15,178 nt of DNA, taken from assembly GCF_022810445.1 (NCBI RefSeq), contig NZ_JAACGD010000003.1, forward strand, positions 1-15,178, read 5' to 3'. Made by a program: the position numbers and the translations under genes. The number at the start of each line of letters is the position of its first letter. Position 1 is the stretch's first letter. The stretch is from Candidatus Cardinium sp. cBcalN2. Its GTDB lineage: Bacteria; Bacteroidota; Bacteroidia; Cytophagales; Amoebophilaceae. A model generated the notes under the pieces. It had not been told where the DNA came from and searched no databases. It worked only from the letters and a program-made list of their open reading frames with translations. Shown here piece after piece: positions 1 through 6,622 of this stretch.

Positions 1-108
1 GCTGGAAAAACAGGAACCTCCCTGCAATCCATCCCGGCAACTGTTTTTCTTGTCATCTGTAAACACCGCTTTCTGATCGCACTTTTTTCAAAGGGCGCGT
101 TTTTTGCC
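1..108 (-). repeat. Palindromic repeat family, copy A (cut by window edge)
   Basis: Read on the minus strand, this stretch aligns with the left arm of the large palindrome at 6387-6552. Shared blocks in order are a GCAAAAAA start, a CGCCC-type block, GCGATCAG, AAGCG, TTACAGATGA and GAAAAACAG. A non-conserved loop follows, then the beginning of the return arm (CTGTTTTTCCAGC), which reaches position 1, so the rest of the copy lies outside the window. No reading frame of note crosses it. The alignment was made by eye; function is unknown. Confidence 0.65.
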
Positions 109-369
109 TAGCATAAGCCATAGTGGTGAACGGAAACGTTTTCTATTTACGCTATCTAAGGCTTTTTTCGAAATGTTACTTGTGGTAGTCAGGTCATTTG
201 ATCCGTCTAGCTAATGTTTATATCTTACCTATATCTAGTAAATTGTTGTTGTCTTTTTGTTATTTCTTACAAATGACTCAACATCAATCAGGTACGCAAC
301 AAGCCTATGCATTAATGAATCCTAAAGTATTGATTTATATCTAGAATCTAGAATAGATTGCATATGATA
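109..369. other. Intergenic stretch, nothing firmly recognised
   Basis: This is AT-rich DNA between repeat copy A and the outer membrane protein gene. It contains a near-palindrome around GGAAACGTTTTC (about 135-146), a doubled CTAGAAT at about 341-354, and a plus-strand reading frame of only 23 codons (273-344, ATG to TAG). That frame starts MTQHQSGTQQ and matches no family I recognise. I see no RNA gene. Confidence 0.4.
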
Positions 370-1011
370 CTAAAATAAAAAACAAAGATCAACACAAACA
401 AAGTTATTATAACAATAACAATTATTCGTATCTTTTGTATACATTATACCTGGCACATCCCAACAATAACTTAAACCCAAAACAAGGCTATTGGTTAAGC
501 TAAAATCATATTTTACGCCACCACCTAACAGGATAAAAAAACCGAAGGGCCGTTTGGTTAAAACAGTAGAAGAACCTGAATCAGCTGGTGTAATGGGTCT
601 ACTGGGCAGATTGATAGAGGGTATGACACCTAGCTTAAAATAGATACTGGTATCAAGCATAACCTCACTGGTATAAAATCTACATAGAACAGGTATCCAG
701 AGATAATGTAAAGAGTAGCCCTCATCTATAACACCTAATGAATCGGTAGCATCACGAGCAACTTGCATATGGCTTAAGGCATAAGAGAGGCCTAAACTAA
801 GGTTACAGTGCTCTTGTAGCACAAGGTGATAGGCACAACCAAAGTGTAAAGCCATGGCCCCTCCTTTATCATAAAGGACCGGTTTGATGCGGTTATGCAG
901 TCTATTAGTAGCATAAGAAGGCGAACATTCAGCACTAAAACGGCCAGAAAATGCCATAGCACTATTATGGCCCATTGCAAAATACAAAGCTAAAATTAGA
1001 ATCCTTCTCAT
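370..1011 (-). CDS. Small outer membrane beta-barrel protein (porin-like)
   Basis: Predicted 213-residue secreted protein. Residues 1-20 form a classical signal peptide: MRR, then a hydrophobic core, then SAMA before FSG, a good signal peptidase I site. The rest alternates hydrophobic and polar residues in short strands, with glycine and aromatic residues at strand ends (LSLGLSYAL, FFILLGGGVKYDF, LVLGLSYCW), and the chain ends in phenylalanine. This fits an 8-10 strand outer membrane barrel of the kind common in Bacteroidota (OMP_b-brl type), probably placed by the BAM machinery. The ligand or role cannot be told. The ATG start is supported by the signal peptide lying directly after it. The gene is divergent from yraN, with 253 bp between them, and has no downstream partner in the window. 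Five cysteines near the C-terminus (…NCYCYNNFVCVDLC…) are unusual for a barrel protein. The fold class is fairly certain; the exact family is not. Confidence 0.7.
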   Translation of the reverse strand: MRRILILALYFAMGHNSAMAFSGRFSAECSPSYATNRLHNRIKPVLYDKGGAMALHFGCAYHLVLQEHCNLSLGLSYALSHMQVARDATDSLGVIDEGYSLHYLWIPVLCRFYTSEVMLDTSIYFKLGVIPSINLPSRPITPADSGSSTVLTKRPFGFFILLGGGVKYDFSLTNSLVLGLSYCWDVPGIMYTKDTNNCYCYNNFVCVDLCFLF

Positions 1012-1101
1012 AGAGGACTAAATTACAGCTATTTTATGGTAAAAATAAATTTATATTTATTTTAATTTACTAAACTTTTTTAAAATTTAAGCTTAAAATA
1101 G

Positions 1102-1119
1102 CTACCCAGAGCGGGGTAG
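1102..1119. promoter_or_regulatory. GC-rich stem-loop in divergent spacer
   Basis: CTACCC (1102-1107) and GGGTAG (1114-1119) form a perfect 6-bp stem with a 6-nt loop. The stem stands out in very AT-rich DNA between the divergent outer membrane protein and yraN genes. Two AT palindromes flank it: TTTAAGCTTAAA at about 1086-1097 and ATATTTAACTTAAATAT at 1126-1142. No T-run follows, so it is not a standard terminator. It could be an operator or an untranslated-region element; this is inference only. Confidence 0.3.
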
Positions 1120-1264
1120 GATACCATATTTAACTTAAATATTTAGACGGTTAGCAACCATTTATTAAGTAATAGTCTGCCTACAATCTAGTCTTTATTC
1201 CAACTATTGCTTACAGATGGATAATCTATTTATAGTAGAGTGTAGTAGCTATTCATTGTAAACT

Positions 1265-1630
1265 ATGGCAACAAAAAATAGTGCGCAAGCCTTTGGTCAA
1301 TATGCAGAAGAGGTTGCAGCAGATTACTTGGTAAAAAAAGGGTTTAAGGTACTAGCCCAAAATTTTCGTTACAAACGCTTTGAGATAGATCTTATTGTTC
1401 AAAAAGAGACATTGATTGTTTTTGTTGAGGTAAAAGCACGTAAAAATACTTTATTTGGAAACCCAGAATCTTTTGTTAACCAAAAGAAAATTCGTTGCTT
1501 GCGCTTAGCGGCCGCGCACTACTTGCGCATAAAAAATAGCCAACAGCCCATACGTTTTGATATTGTAGCTGTTTTGGGAAGTCAGCACCAAGTTATTGAA
1601 ATTATGCACTTGGAGGATGGGTTTTATTAG
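1265..1630 (+). CDS. yraN: YraN-family (UPF0102) putative endonuclease-fold protein
   Basis: The 121-residue length is normal for the UPF0102/YraN family. Family motifs appear in order: FGQYAEEVAADYL near the N-terminus (usually G..GE..A..yL), then AQNFRYKRFEIDLI, then LIVFVEVKAR, then a basic helix with QKKIRCLRLAA. The E/D of EIDLI and the E-x-K of EVK form the PD-(D/E)XK-like core, so the presumed active site is intact. The glycine usually found before EIDLI is phenylalanine here (RFEIDLI), a minor oddity. The cellular role of the family is not established, although it is often found near rnhB and ribosome-linked genes. The ATG at 1265 gives the expected N-terminus. It is the only plus-strand gene here, convergent with the ankyrin lipoprotein gene. 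Confidence 0.88.
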   Translation: MATKNSAQAFGQYAEEVAADYLVKKGFKVLAQNFRYKRFEIDLIVQKETLIVFVEVKARKNTLFGNPESFVNQKKIRCLRLAAAHYLRIKNSQQPIRFDIVAVLGSQHQVIEIMHLEDGFY

Positions 1631-1695
1631 CATACATATAGAAAATTTTGTAGCCGTTCAGCCAATGGCGTCAACTTAAGGGATATATTTAATTG

Positions 1696-1713
1696 ATTAT
1701 TATATATAATAAT
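1696..1713. repeat. Perfect 18-bp AT palindrome
   Basis: ATTATTATATATAATAAT is an exact palindrome between the convergent yraN and ankyrin lipoprotein genes, directly before palindromic repeat copy B. It could act in transcription ending or simply reflect AT-rich drift. Confidence 0.4.
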
Positions 1714-1716
1714 ATA

Positions 1717-1828
1717 TAAAAAACGCCCCTTGTAAAATAGTTGTGATCAGAAAGCGACCCTTACAGCTGGAAAACCAGAACTTGACCGCTACGCAGGGCT
1801 CGATCAGGCTGTTTTTATATTTCAGCTT
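1717..1828 (+). repeat. Palindromic repeat family, copy B
   Basis: Read on the plus strand it aligns with the left arm of the palindrome at 6387-6552: AAAAAACG, CCCCTTGTAAAATAGTTG (1726-1743), GATCAG, AAGCG, CTTACAG and GGAAAACCAG. A variable middle and a short return arm with CTGTTTTTATATTTCAGC follow. The 18-mer at 1726-1743 recurs exactly, inverted, at 8928-8945. The return arm overlaps the stop codon (1822-1824) of the ankyrin lipoprotein gene. The function may be a terminator or a non-autonomous mobile element. Confidence 0.7.
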
Positions 1829-2607
1829 AAAAAAGAAGAAAAATAAGATTTAAATTTATCCGGTATTCTACTTATTTCAGATCTTGGATTATTACCATGT
1901 TTATCCTTTACATCCCATTTTGCACCACGACCTATTAACTCCTCTAATAATTTATATTTATTTTGCAGTTCCGGAAGATTCATAACTTTATCAGGAGGTA
2001 CAAAATATTTGTAAGACGAGAGAGACTGCTCTAATGATCTTACTACTATCAATAAAGGTGTATTCCCGGGGTAATCTCTTTGATTTACATCTACACCTTT
2101 TTCTAGTAGAAAGGTTATGCCCAACCTTGTTTCAGAATTATTATTGCGTAAGTATGCCTCGATTGCAAGATTCAATACAGGATTGCCTACTGGGTCGATT
2201 CCATTTATCTCTAGGCCTTCGCTTATAGCATCATATATAGATACTTTCGAATATTTTGGATCCGAATTTTCTAAGACCGACAGGCTTTGAAAATGTTTTG
2301 AATTATTAAGGTGTTCTGTATCATGAACGCCCTCTATCCCTTGTGCAACCTGATTGATAGCTTCATTTATGGACAAAAAAGTAGCTTCTTTTGGACCTGG
2401 AGCTGTCATTGTATGATCTGTAGGGATTCCAGTTGAAGTTCCCGCTTCCACAGGGTTAGTTTCTACAGCTTCCGTTTTTTTGTTCGACTGGCTGCCCAAC
2501 ATACCTAACTGCCTGTTTGTATTGACACAAGAAGACAATGCATGAAAGCCAAATAAGCTTATAAATAGACGTTCCATGGAACGCATATATGTTTTTTTTA
2601 TTTTCAT
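1822..2607 (-). CDS. Ankyrin-repeat lipoprotein
   Basis: Predicted 261-residue exported lipoprotein. The hydrophobic stretch ERLFISLFGFHALSSC has a lipobox-like ALSSC, giving lipidation at Cys27. Low-complexity linker sequence rich in T, E, P and G covers about residues 30-75. The C-terminal third carries at least two ankyrin-type repeats. The first (about 141-184) contains LNLAIEAYL, then ITFLLEKGVDVNQRDYPGNTPLL. The second (about 181-240) contains LLEELIGRGAKWDVKDKHGNNP. Ankyrin repeats bind other proteins, and intracellular symbionts often use them against host targets; here the lipid anchor suggests a periplasmic or surface location. The ATG at 2607 is the longest start, but ATGs at 2586 and 2577 give a more typical short signal peptide, and 2577 is attractive. 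There are no operon partners. The 3' end overlaps palindromic repeat copy B. The middle of the protein (75-140) matches nothing I recognise. Confidence 0.72.
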   Translation of the reverse strand: MKIKKTYMRSMERLFISLFGFHALSSCVNTNRQLGMLGSQSNKKTEAVETNPVEAGTSTGIPTDHTMTAPGPKEATFLSINEAINQVAQGIEGVHDTEHLNNSKHFQSLSVLENSDPKYSKVSIYDAISEGLEINGIDPVGNPVLNLAIEAYLRNNNSETRLGITFLLEKGVDVNQRDYPGNTPLLIVVRSLEQSLSSYKYFVPPDKVMNLPELQNKYKLLEELIGRGAKWDVKDKHGNNPRSEISRIPDKFKSYFSSFLS

Positions 2608-3251
2608 AGTATTGATTTTATGTAATATATGCTATATAATGACTACTAAGAAGAAGTAGTGCATGCAATGAGTATGTCAAAGGTGAACTATCCATACTAC
2701 TCCGCTTGCCTAAGTCTAACAAAATACTCTTGCTCATTAAGTCAGCAGTAATCCAAACTAAGTATTTACTTAGCCTTCACCCTGGTAGGTTACCAAAAAA
2801 AAAATAGAAATGCAACCCATAGTGCACTAAAAATAAGTAGATTTAAATAGCTCTATTTGGAATAGCATAGGCAATTTTTGCTTTAATAGCTGATACTATC
2901 TCTATACTAAAAGAGTATGTATGCGTGTTTAAGCAGTTATAATAGCCACTAAACTTATTTTGCGTTTCACTTTTTTGTTTCCTGTATTGTTTGTATGGCC
3001 GGGTGCTCCACTTTTTTCTTCACTGCCTTGAAAAATTTTCTAAGCCTCTTTCAACTTTGGTTTAAAAAATAGATCGCTAAGTTCACGTTTTTGCTTAGAG
3101 CGTTTCCCAATACTAAAATGGTTAAATAATTTTTATTTTTTAGGGATTGTAAAAAAATTACAACTATAAAATAGGGGTTAAAAGTAATACTTAGTTTAAA
3201 TACTAACTCAAATTAATACTAACTCAAATTTATGTAACTGGTTTACAATAA
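2608..3251. other. Gene-poor spacer, probably decayed DNA
   Basis: No credible gene is seen in these 644 bases. Only short frames occur: 39 codons on the minus strand at 2618-2737 and 27 codons on the plus strand at about 2668-2751, with no family resemblance. On the minus strand between about 3130 and 2935, an open frame without a start codon and with one internal stop reads as lysine-rich, protein-like sequence (KRSKQKRELSDLFFKPKLKEA, stop, KIFQGSEEK). It may be a gene remnant, but I cannot name it. The stretch ends in a tandem 16-bp duplication just downstream of fabV. Confidence 0.4.
3199..3230. repeat. Tandem 16-bp direct repeat downstream of fabV
   Basis: AATACTAACTCAAATT occurs twice without a gap (3199-3214 and 3215-3230), 22 bp beyond the fabV stop codon. 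The copies are identical, so the duplication looks recent. No function is evident. Confidence 0.75.
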
Positions 3252-4475
3252 TTAAAATCCAGAATTGATCTTAGAAGGATATAAAGAAGGTATAGGAACT
3301 TCTACCCGCTGAGCTTGGGTGTAATCAACTCCTGCTACTTGGAACCCAAATAATTTGTAAAACTCATGGCGATAGCCGACAAAGTCGGTCATGGTAGATA
3401 GATTGGTATCATCTATCTTAGGCCAAAGTTCGGCAACAGCTTGTTGTACATCTTCTCGCATCTCCCAATCATCTATACGAATTAGGCCTTCTGCATCTAC
3501 CAAGACCTGGCCCTTTTTTCTATACAGCCGATCTGAGTATAATCTGTATACCTGCTCTATACAACCTTCGTGTAGATTTTTTTCTTTCATTATTTTGTAA
3601 ATCAATGAAATATAAAGAGGTACTACTGGTATGGCTGCACTTGCTTGTGTAACCAAAGCTTTATTCACAGAAATAAAAGCCTGACCACCAATAGGGCTGA
3701 GTCTTTTTTGTAGCATGCTGCTTGCTGCTACTAAGTCTTTTTTTGCCGCTCCAATGGTCCCTTTTGAATAAATAGGATCAGTCAACTTAGGGCCAATATA
3801 GGAGTAAGCTATGGTTTTTGCAGCCTTAGCCAGTAGCTTTTCCTGCAATAAAGCCTCTAACCACATCATCCAATCCTCTCCTCCCATAACCGCAATAGTA
3901 TCTGCTACCTCTTTAGGTGTTGCAGGTTCAATGGAGACATTTGAAATATGACCACTCATCATATCAATTGTTTTATTGCTATAGGGTGCACCTATAGGTT
4001 TTAACACTGACTTAAACGATAGGCCTGTTTGGGGATGGGTCCGAAGTGGAGATGCCAGGCTATAGATAACTAAATCTACTTGACCACCCCAATCCTGTTT
4101 GATTAGTGCAATGGTTTCTTGCTTTATGGAATCTGAAAAAGCATCGCCATTAATGCTTTTAGCATAAAGCCCTGCTTGATGGGCAGCTTGCTCGAAAGCA
4201 GCTGTATGGTACCAACCAGCAGAAGCTGTTCGTTTATCGTCAGCTGGTCGCTCAAAAAAAACACCTATCGTCTGAGCTTTAGCACCAAAAGCAGCTACTA
4301 TTCTACTGGCTAGACCATAACCAGTAGAAGCGCCTATGATCAGTACTTTTTTAGGACCAGAGGTAATAGGTGAATGGCTGGTTACATATTTGATTTGTTC
4401 TTGAACATTTTGGGTGCAGCCAGCTGGATGAGCTGTGGTACATATGTATCCGCGTACTTTTGGTTCTATAAGCAT
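3252..4475 (-). CDS. fabV: Trans-2-enoyl-ACP/CoA reductase FabV
   Basis: NADH-dependent enoyl reductase that reduces the trans-2 double bond in the last step of each type II fatty-acid elongation cycle; FabV enzymes are typically insensitive to triclosan. Counting from the upstream TTG at 4484, the N-terminus has the family hallmark RGYICTTAHPAGC and a Rossmann motif IIGASTGYGLASR at about 50-61. The catalytic tyrosine and lysine pair, separated by eight residues, is Tyr239/Lys248 within PIYSKGTIGAAK; SYIGPKLT and the C-terminal DFVGYRHEFYKLFGF segment are also typical. I chose the ATG at 4475 (407 residues) because MLIEPKVRGYICTTAHP matches how family members begin; the TTG at 4484 would add three residues and overlap the bactofilin stop. 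It is the last gene of an M23-bactofilin-fabV unit, 5 bp after bactofilin. The sequence is complete, with no missing key residue. Confidence 0.95.
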   Translation of the reverse strand: MLIEPKVRGYICTTAHPAGCTQNVQEQIKYVTSHSPITSGPKKVLIIGASTGYGLASRIVAAFGAKAQTIGVFFERPADDKRTASAGWYHTAAFEQAAHQAGLYAKSINGDAFSDSIKQETIALIKQDWGGQVDLVIYSLASPLRTHPQTGLSFKSVLKPIGAPYSNKTIDMMSGHISNVSIEPATPKEVADTIAVMGGEDWMMWLEALLQEKLLAKAAKTIAYSYIGPKLTDPIYSKGTIGAAKKDLVAASSMLQKRLSPIGGQAFISVNKALVTQASAAIPVVPLYISLIYKIMKEKNLHEGCIEQVYRLYSDRLYRKKGQVLVDAEGLIRIDDWEMREDVQQAVAELWPKIDDTNLSTMTDFVGYRHEFYKLFGFQVAGVDYTQAQRVEVPIPSLYPSKINSGF

Positions 4476-4480
4476 AGATC

Positions 4481-4996
4481 TCAAGGAATAAGGGGTTTAT
4501 TGGCAGGCTTAGGTAATGGTAATTTTTCTGAAGGGGTTATGGTATCTTCGAGTGAATCAATTTCAGAATAGGGTTCATCTTCAGAACATATCTGTGATAC
4601 AGCATCGAAAAGATGGTCGTCTTGATACTCCTTTATAGATTTATGATCCTTACCCATTTTACATTTCCCATCAAAATAAGCACCCTCCTCAAAAACCAAT
4701 TTATTCGCCACAATATCACCCCATACGGTTGCAGTTGATTTAAGAACAAGTAACTCTACCACTTCTATGGTTCCTTTTACCTCTCCACCAATTTCAGCAT
4801 TGTGGGCTACAATGTTGCCCTCTACCTGAGCAGTATGGCTTAATACTAATTTGGCTTTTGTTTTAATACCACCTGTTATCTTGCCTTCTATACGTAAGTT
4901 GCCTGTAGTGTTTATATTGCCTTCTAAGTGAGACCCTTGTCCTATAATATTGCTAATGGTTACAGGGTTGGCACTCTTTGTTTTATTATTAAACAT
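4481..4996 (-). CDS. Bactofilin (polymer-forming cytoskeletal protein)
   Basis: 171 residues, normal for a bactofilin. Residues about 12-115 form the right-handed beta-helix, with short repeating strands such as GSHLEGNINTTGNLRIEGKITGGI, LVLSHTAQVEGNIVAHNAEIGGEVKGTI and ATVWGDIVANKLVFEEGAYFDGK. Bactofilins self-assemble without nucleotides into filaments on the inner membrane face and guide local peptidoglycan remodelling and cell shape. The C-terminal tail (116-171) is acidic and then proline-rich, and is likely disordered. The gene starts 6 bp after the M23 peptidase gene and is followed by fabV. A bactofilin next to an M23 peptidase is a recurring arrangement (for example CcmA with Csd-type hydrolases), and supports the scaffold positioning or regulating the hydrolase. 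The ATG at 4996 is the natural start. It is a strong family match; the exact morphological role in this organism is unknown. Confidence 0.93.
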   Translation of the reverse strand: MFNNKTKSANPVTISNIIGQGSHLEGNINTTGNLRIEGKITGGIKTKAKLVLSHTAQVEGNIVAHNAEIGGEVKGTIEVVELLVLKSTATVWGDIVANKLVFEEGAYFDGKCKMGKDHKSIKEYQDDHLFDAVSQICSEDEPYSEIDSLEDTITPSEKLPLPKPANKPLIP

Positions 4997-5002
4997 GCTT
5001 TT

Positions 5003-5818
5003 CTAAGGGTTAATATAGTCTTCCGGATTTAATGGAACACCTTTGTTCCAAAGCTCAAAATGCAGATGCGGCCCCGTAGAAATCTCTCCAGAGTTGCCCA
5101 TAAGGGCTACTACATCACCTGCTCTAACCAAGTTACCAACTTTTTTAAATAAAATAGCACAATGTTTACAGATTGAGACAACGTTATTATAATGTTGAAT
5201 CACAATAACCCATCCTGTATCAACCGACCAGTCAGACAAAATTACAATTCCCGTTGATATGGCTTTAACAGGAGCCTTCTCTTCTGCTACAATATCAACT
5301 CCATAATGTTTTCCTGCTCTATGAAAGGGTTGGGTAATCTTTCCATTAATAGGAGAAAACAATAGAGAAGATCCTATGCTAATAGGCCCGTTTTCATGGA
5401 TTGATACTACTGGAGATGATTCTAGTTTTGAGTCAGCTGCTATTGGCTCCGGAATAGTAGAAGAGATTGGGTTAGGTAGTGCGTGTTTAGACTTCCCTTG
5501 AATAATTTTTTGAAGGGCGTCAATAAACTTTGTTTGGGACCTGATTTGTTCTTCTAATGTTTCTACTGTAACAGCTAAGGAAAGTATTTTTTTTTGATTT
5601 TCTGTTTCTATATATATAGGATTCATCCATTTGGCTAAAACAGTTTTAGCTAGCCATAAACTAAAACCAAAACTTATACACAACCAAGATAAAAATAAGG
5701 TAATAATGGTAGCATAGTTAAAAGGGGGCGTTATATACTCCGCAAAATTTTCAACATTTCGAATAACTAGCTGGTACCTACCTTCGAAATAATCCAGAAA
5801 TTTTCTATACGTACGCAA
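5003..5818 (-). CDS. Membrane-anchored M23 (LytM-type) peptidoglycan endopeptidase
   Basis: 271 residues. A short cytoplasmic head is followed by one membrane segment (about 36-58), a helical, probably coiled-coil stretch (about 70-108), a serine/proline linker, and an M23 domain from about 150 to the end. Zinc-site motifs are intact: His171 and Asp175 in HYGVDI, and His251/His253 in GPHLHFELW. It is predicted to cut peptide cross-links of peptidoglycan in the periplasm. The only start that keeps the membrane segment is a TTG at 5818, six bases after an in-frame TGA; the first internal Met is residue 65, beyond the membrane segment. It heads the operon with bactofilin 6 bp downstream and fabV after that. 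Its topology, with the N-terminus inside, would let the head or membrane region meet bactofilin filaments. The substrate bond is not predictable from sequence. A peptidoglycan hydrolase implies that some wall or septal peptidoglycan is made. Confidence 0.9.
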   Translation of the reverse strand: MRTYRKFLDYFEGRYQLVIRNVENFAEYITPPFNYATIITLFLSWLCISFGFSLWLAKTVLAKWMNPIYIETENQKKILSLAVTVETLEEQIRSQTKFIDALQKIIQGKSKHALPNPISSTIPEPIAADSKLESSPVVSIHENGPISIGSSLLFSPINGKITQPFHRAGKHYGVDIVAEEKAPVKAISTGIVILSDWSVDTGWVIVIQHYNNVVSICKHCAILFKKVGNLVRAGDVVALMGNSGEISTGPHLHFELWNKGVPLNPEDYINP

Positions 5819-5980
5819 TGATCAACTTATTTAATATTAAACATCTAAAAACCTGCGCTATGACTTCACATTGGTATGCGTGCCACACTGTAGAAGCACA
5901 TAAACAAAGAAAAAACGCCGCTTATTTACCAACTAGGGTGAACAAATACTTGAAATGGCAGTTTTTTAAGATATAAAATA

Positions 5981-6058
5981 TGGTGGGCAGCATTGGACTC
6001 GAACCAACGACCTTTCCGATGTCAACGGAATGCTCTAAACCATCTGAGCTAACCACCC
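5981..6058 (-). tRNA. tRNA-Val (anticodon GAC)
   Basis: The cloverleaf can be drawn by hand on the minus strand. The acceptor is GGGTGGT with GCTGCCC (three G-U pairs), the D arm is GCTC/GAGC, and the anticodon stem TTCCG/CGGAA encloses loop TTGACAT, giving anticodon GAC (reads GUC/GUU). The T arm is GTTGG/CCAAT with loop TTCGAGT. The discriminator is A, and CCA is encoded. It lies 37 nt after tRNA-Leu in the same transcript direction. Confidence 0.93.
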
Positions 6059-6095
6059 CTTAAATGCTTAAAAAGCTATGCTTGAGCCCCCGCTG

Positions 6096-6177
6096 TGCGC
6101 ACGGGGGGACTCGAACCCCCATGCCCGAGGGCACCACCCCCTCAAGATGGCGTGTATACCAATTTCACCACATGCGC
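6096..6177 (-). tRNA. tRNA-Leu (anticodon GAG)
   Basis: Minus-strand cloverleaf with a class II long variable arm. The acceptor is GCGCATG/CGTGCGC. The anticodon stem CCATC/GGTGG encloses loop TTGAGGG, giving anticodon GAG (reads CUC/CUU). The variable arm stem is TGCCC/GGGCA, and the T arm is GGGGG/CCCCC with loop TTCGAGT. The discriminator A is followed by CAG, so CCA is not encoded, unlike the neighbouring tRNA-Val. The two tRNAs probably share one transcript. Confidence 0.93.
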
Positions 6178-6226
6178 AAAAATTCTCAGGTGCTTTATAG
6201 GTTCATTTCAAATGGAATGAATGTAC

Positions 6227-6258
6227 CTAATTTAGGATATAATAGAGTGTTTGCCAAA
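6227..6258 (-). promoter_or_regulatory. Candidate Bacteroidota promoter for the tRNA pair
   Basis: On the minus strand, TTTG (6255-6258) is followed after 20 bp by TAAATTAG (6227-6234), one mismatch from the Bacteroidota TAnnTTTG element. Transcription would start about 45 nt before tRNA-Leu. The wide AT-rich background makes chance matches possible. Confidence 0.4.
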
Positions 6259-6300
6259 TATTGAGGCTATTATAATAGATGGGATAGTATAATTGTTTCC

Positions 6301-6366
6301 ATTCAGCCCCCACCCACGGACGCGAGTTATACCTAAAAAAGAAACTTCATTAACTGCAGTTTCTTA
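6301..6366. repeat. Second repeat family, copy 1 (partner at 9960-10025)
   Basis: The 33 bases from ATTCAGCCC to GTTATACC match 9960-9992 with only a few changes. The likeness continues through an A-run, a GAAACTT/GAGACCTT block and a final GCAGTTTCTTA versus GAAGTTTATTA, giving about 65 aligned bases by eye. The core CACCCACGG…GTT can fold on itself. It lies between the tRNA genes and palindrome copy C. Confidence 0.65.
6335..6365 (-). terminator. Possible terminator hairpin in second repeat
   Basis: AAGAAACT and AGTTTCTT form a perfect 8-bp stem (6358-6365 with 6339-6346) around an 11-nt loop. On the minus strand the stem runs into a six-T tract (6335-6340). It is GC-poor, so termination strength is doubtful. 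It would end transcripts from mnmA before the tRNA genes. Confidence 0.35.
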
Positions 6367-6386
6367 GAAGCCCTATGGCAAAGTAC

Positions 6387-6552
6387 GCAAAAAAAACAAA
6401 ATCGCCCCTTGTAAAAAGTTGCGATCAGCAAGCGCAGCTTACAGATGAAATAGAAAAACAGCTTGTTTGAAGCCCGCACAGCGGGCGAGTTCTGTTTTTC
6501 CAGCTGTAAGCTGTGCTTGCAGCTGCTTTTTACCGAGGGCTTGATTTTTTGC
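6387..6552. repeat. Palindromic repeat family, copy C (complete 166-bp imperfect hairpin)
   Basis: The best-preserved copy. Both ends are GCAAAAAA (the right one inverted). The arms share GTAAAAAG, AAGC-CAGCTTACAG-TG, GAAAAACAG and a perfect inner stem GCCCGC/GCGGGC (6472-6477 with 6481-6486) around ACA. The left arm is about 20 bases longer because of small insertions. The copy is non-coding and sits about 70 bp beyond the mnmA stop. Related copies are A, B, D1 and D2. It could be a MITE-like element or a structured 3' untranslated element. Confidence 0.8.
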
Positions 6553-6579
6553 ACACTTTTTTATCAAGAAAAAAGTGTG
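6552..6579. terminator. Bidirectional hairpin downstream of mnmA
   Basis: CACACTTTTTT (6552-6562) pairs perfectly with AAAAAAGTGTG (6569-6579) across a 6-nt loop. It is an 11-bp stem with T-runs built into either arm, lying 43 bp after the mnmA stop. It is a reasonable intrinsic terminator for the rpn-mnmA transcript, although the GC content of the stem is low. Confidence 0.5.
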
Positions 6580-6604
6580 ATATAAATGCCTTACTTGCCA
6601 CTGA

Positions 6605-6617
6605 TTTGAACAGATAC
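6605..6617. repeat. Left inverted 13-mer bracketing rpn-mnmA
   Basis: TTTGAACAGATAC lies 5 bp beyond the mnmA stop codon; its exact reverse complement GTATCTGTTCAAA is at 8841-8853, upstream of rpn. An 11-base version recurs at 15161-15171. A 13-base inverted match is expected once or twice by chance in 15 kb, so position, not length, makes it interesting. Confidence 0.4.
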
Positions 6618-6622
6618 TCATT

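Noticed and set aside
1208..1221. GCTTACAGATGGA upstream of yraN, matching part of palindrome copy C
   Set aside because: Only about 11 bases match, and the flanking blocks are absent; likely chance.
2618..2737. 39-codon minus-strand frame upstream of the ankyrin lipoprotein
   Set aside because: It has an ATG and stop but no recognisable motif, and lies in AT-rich spacer; expected by chance.
5913..5935. AAAAAACGCCGCTT resembling the start of the palindromic repeat
   Set aside because: Likeness stops after about 14 bases; not enough to call another copy.
6064..6264. Plus-strand frame of 66 codons
   Set aside because: It runs through the antisense of tRNA-Leu and has no family resemblance.
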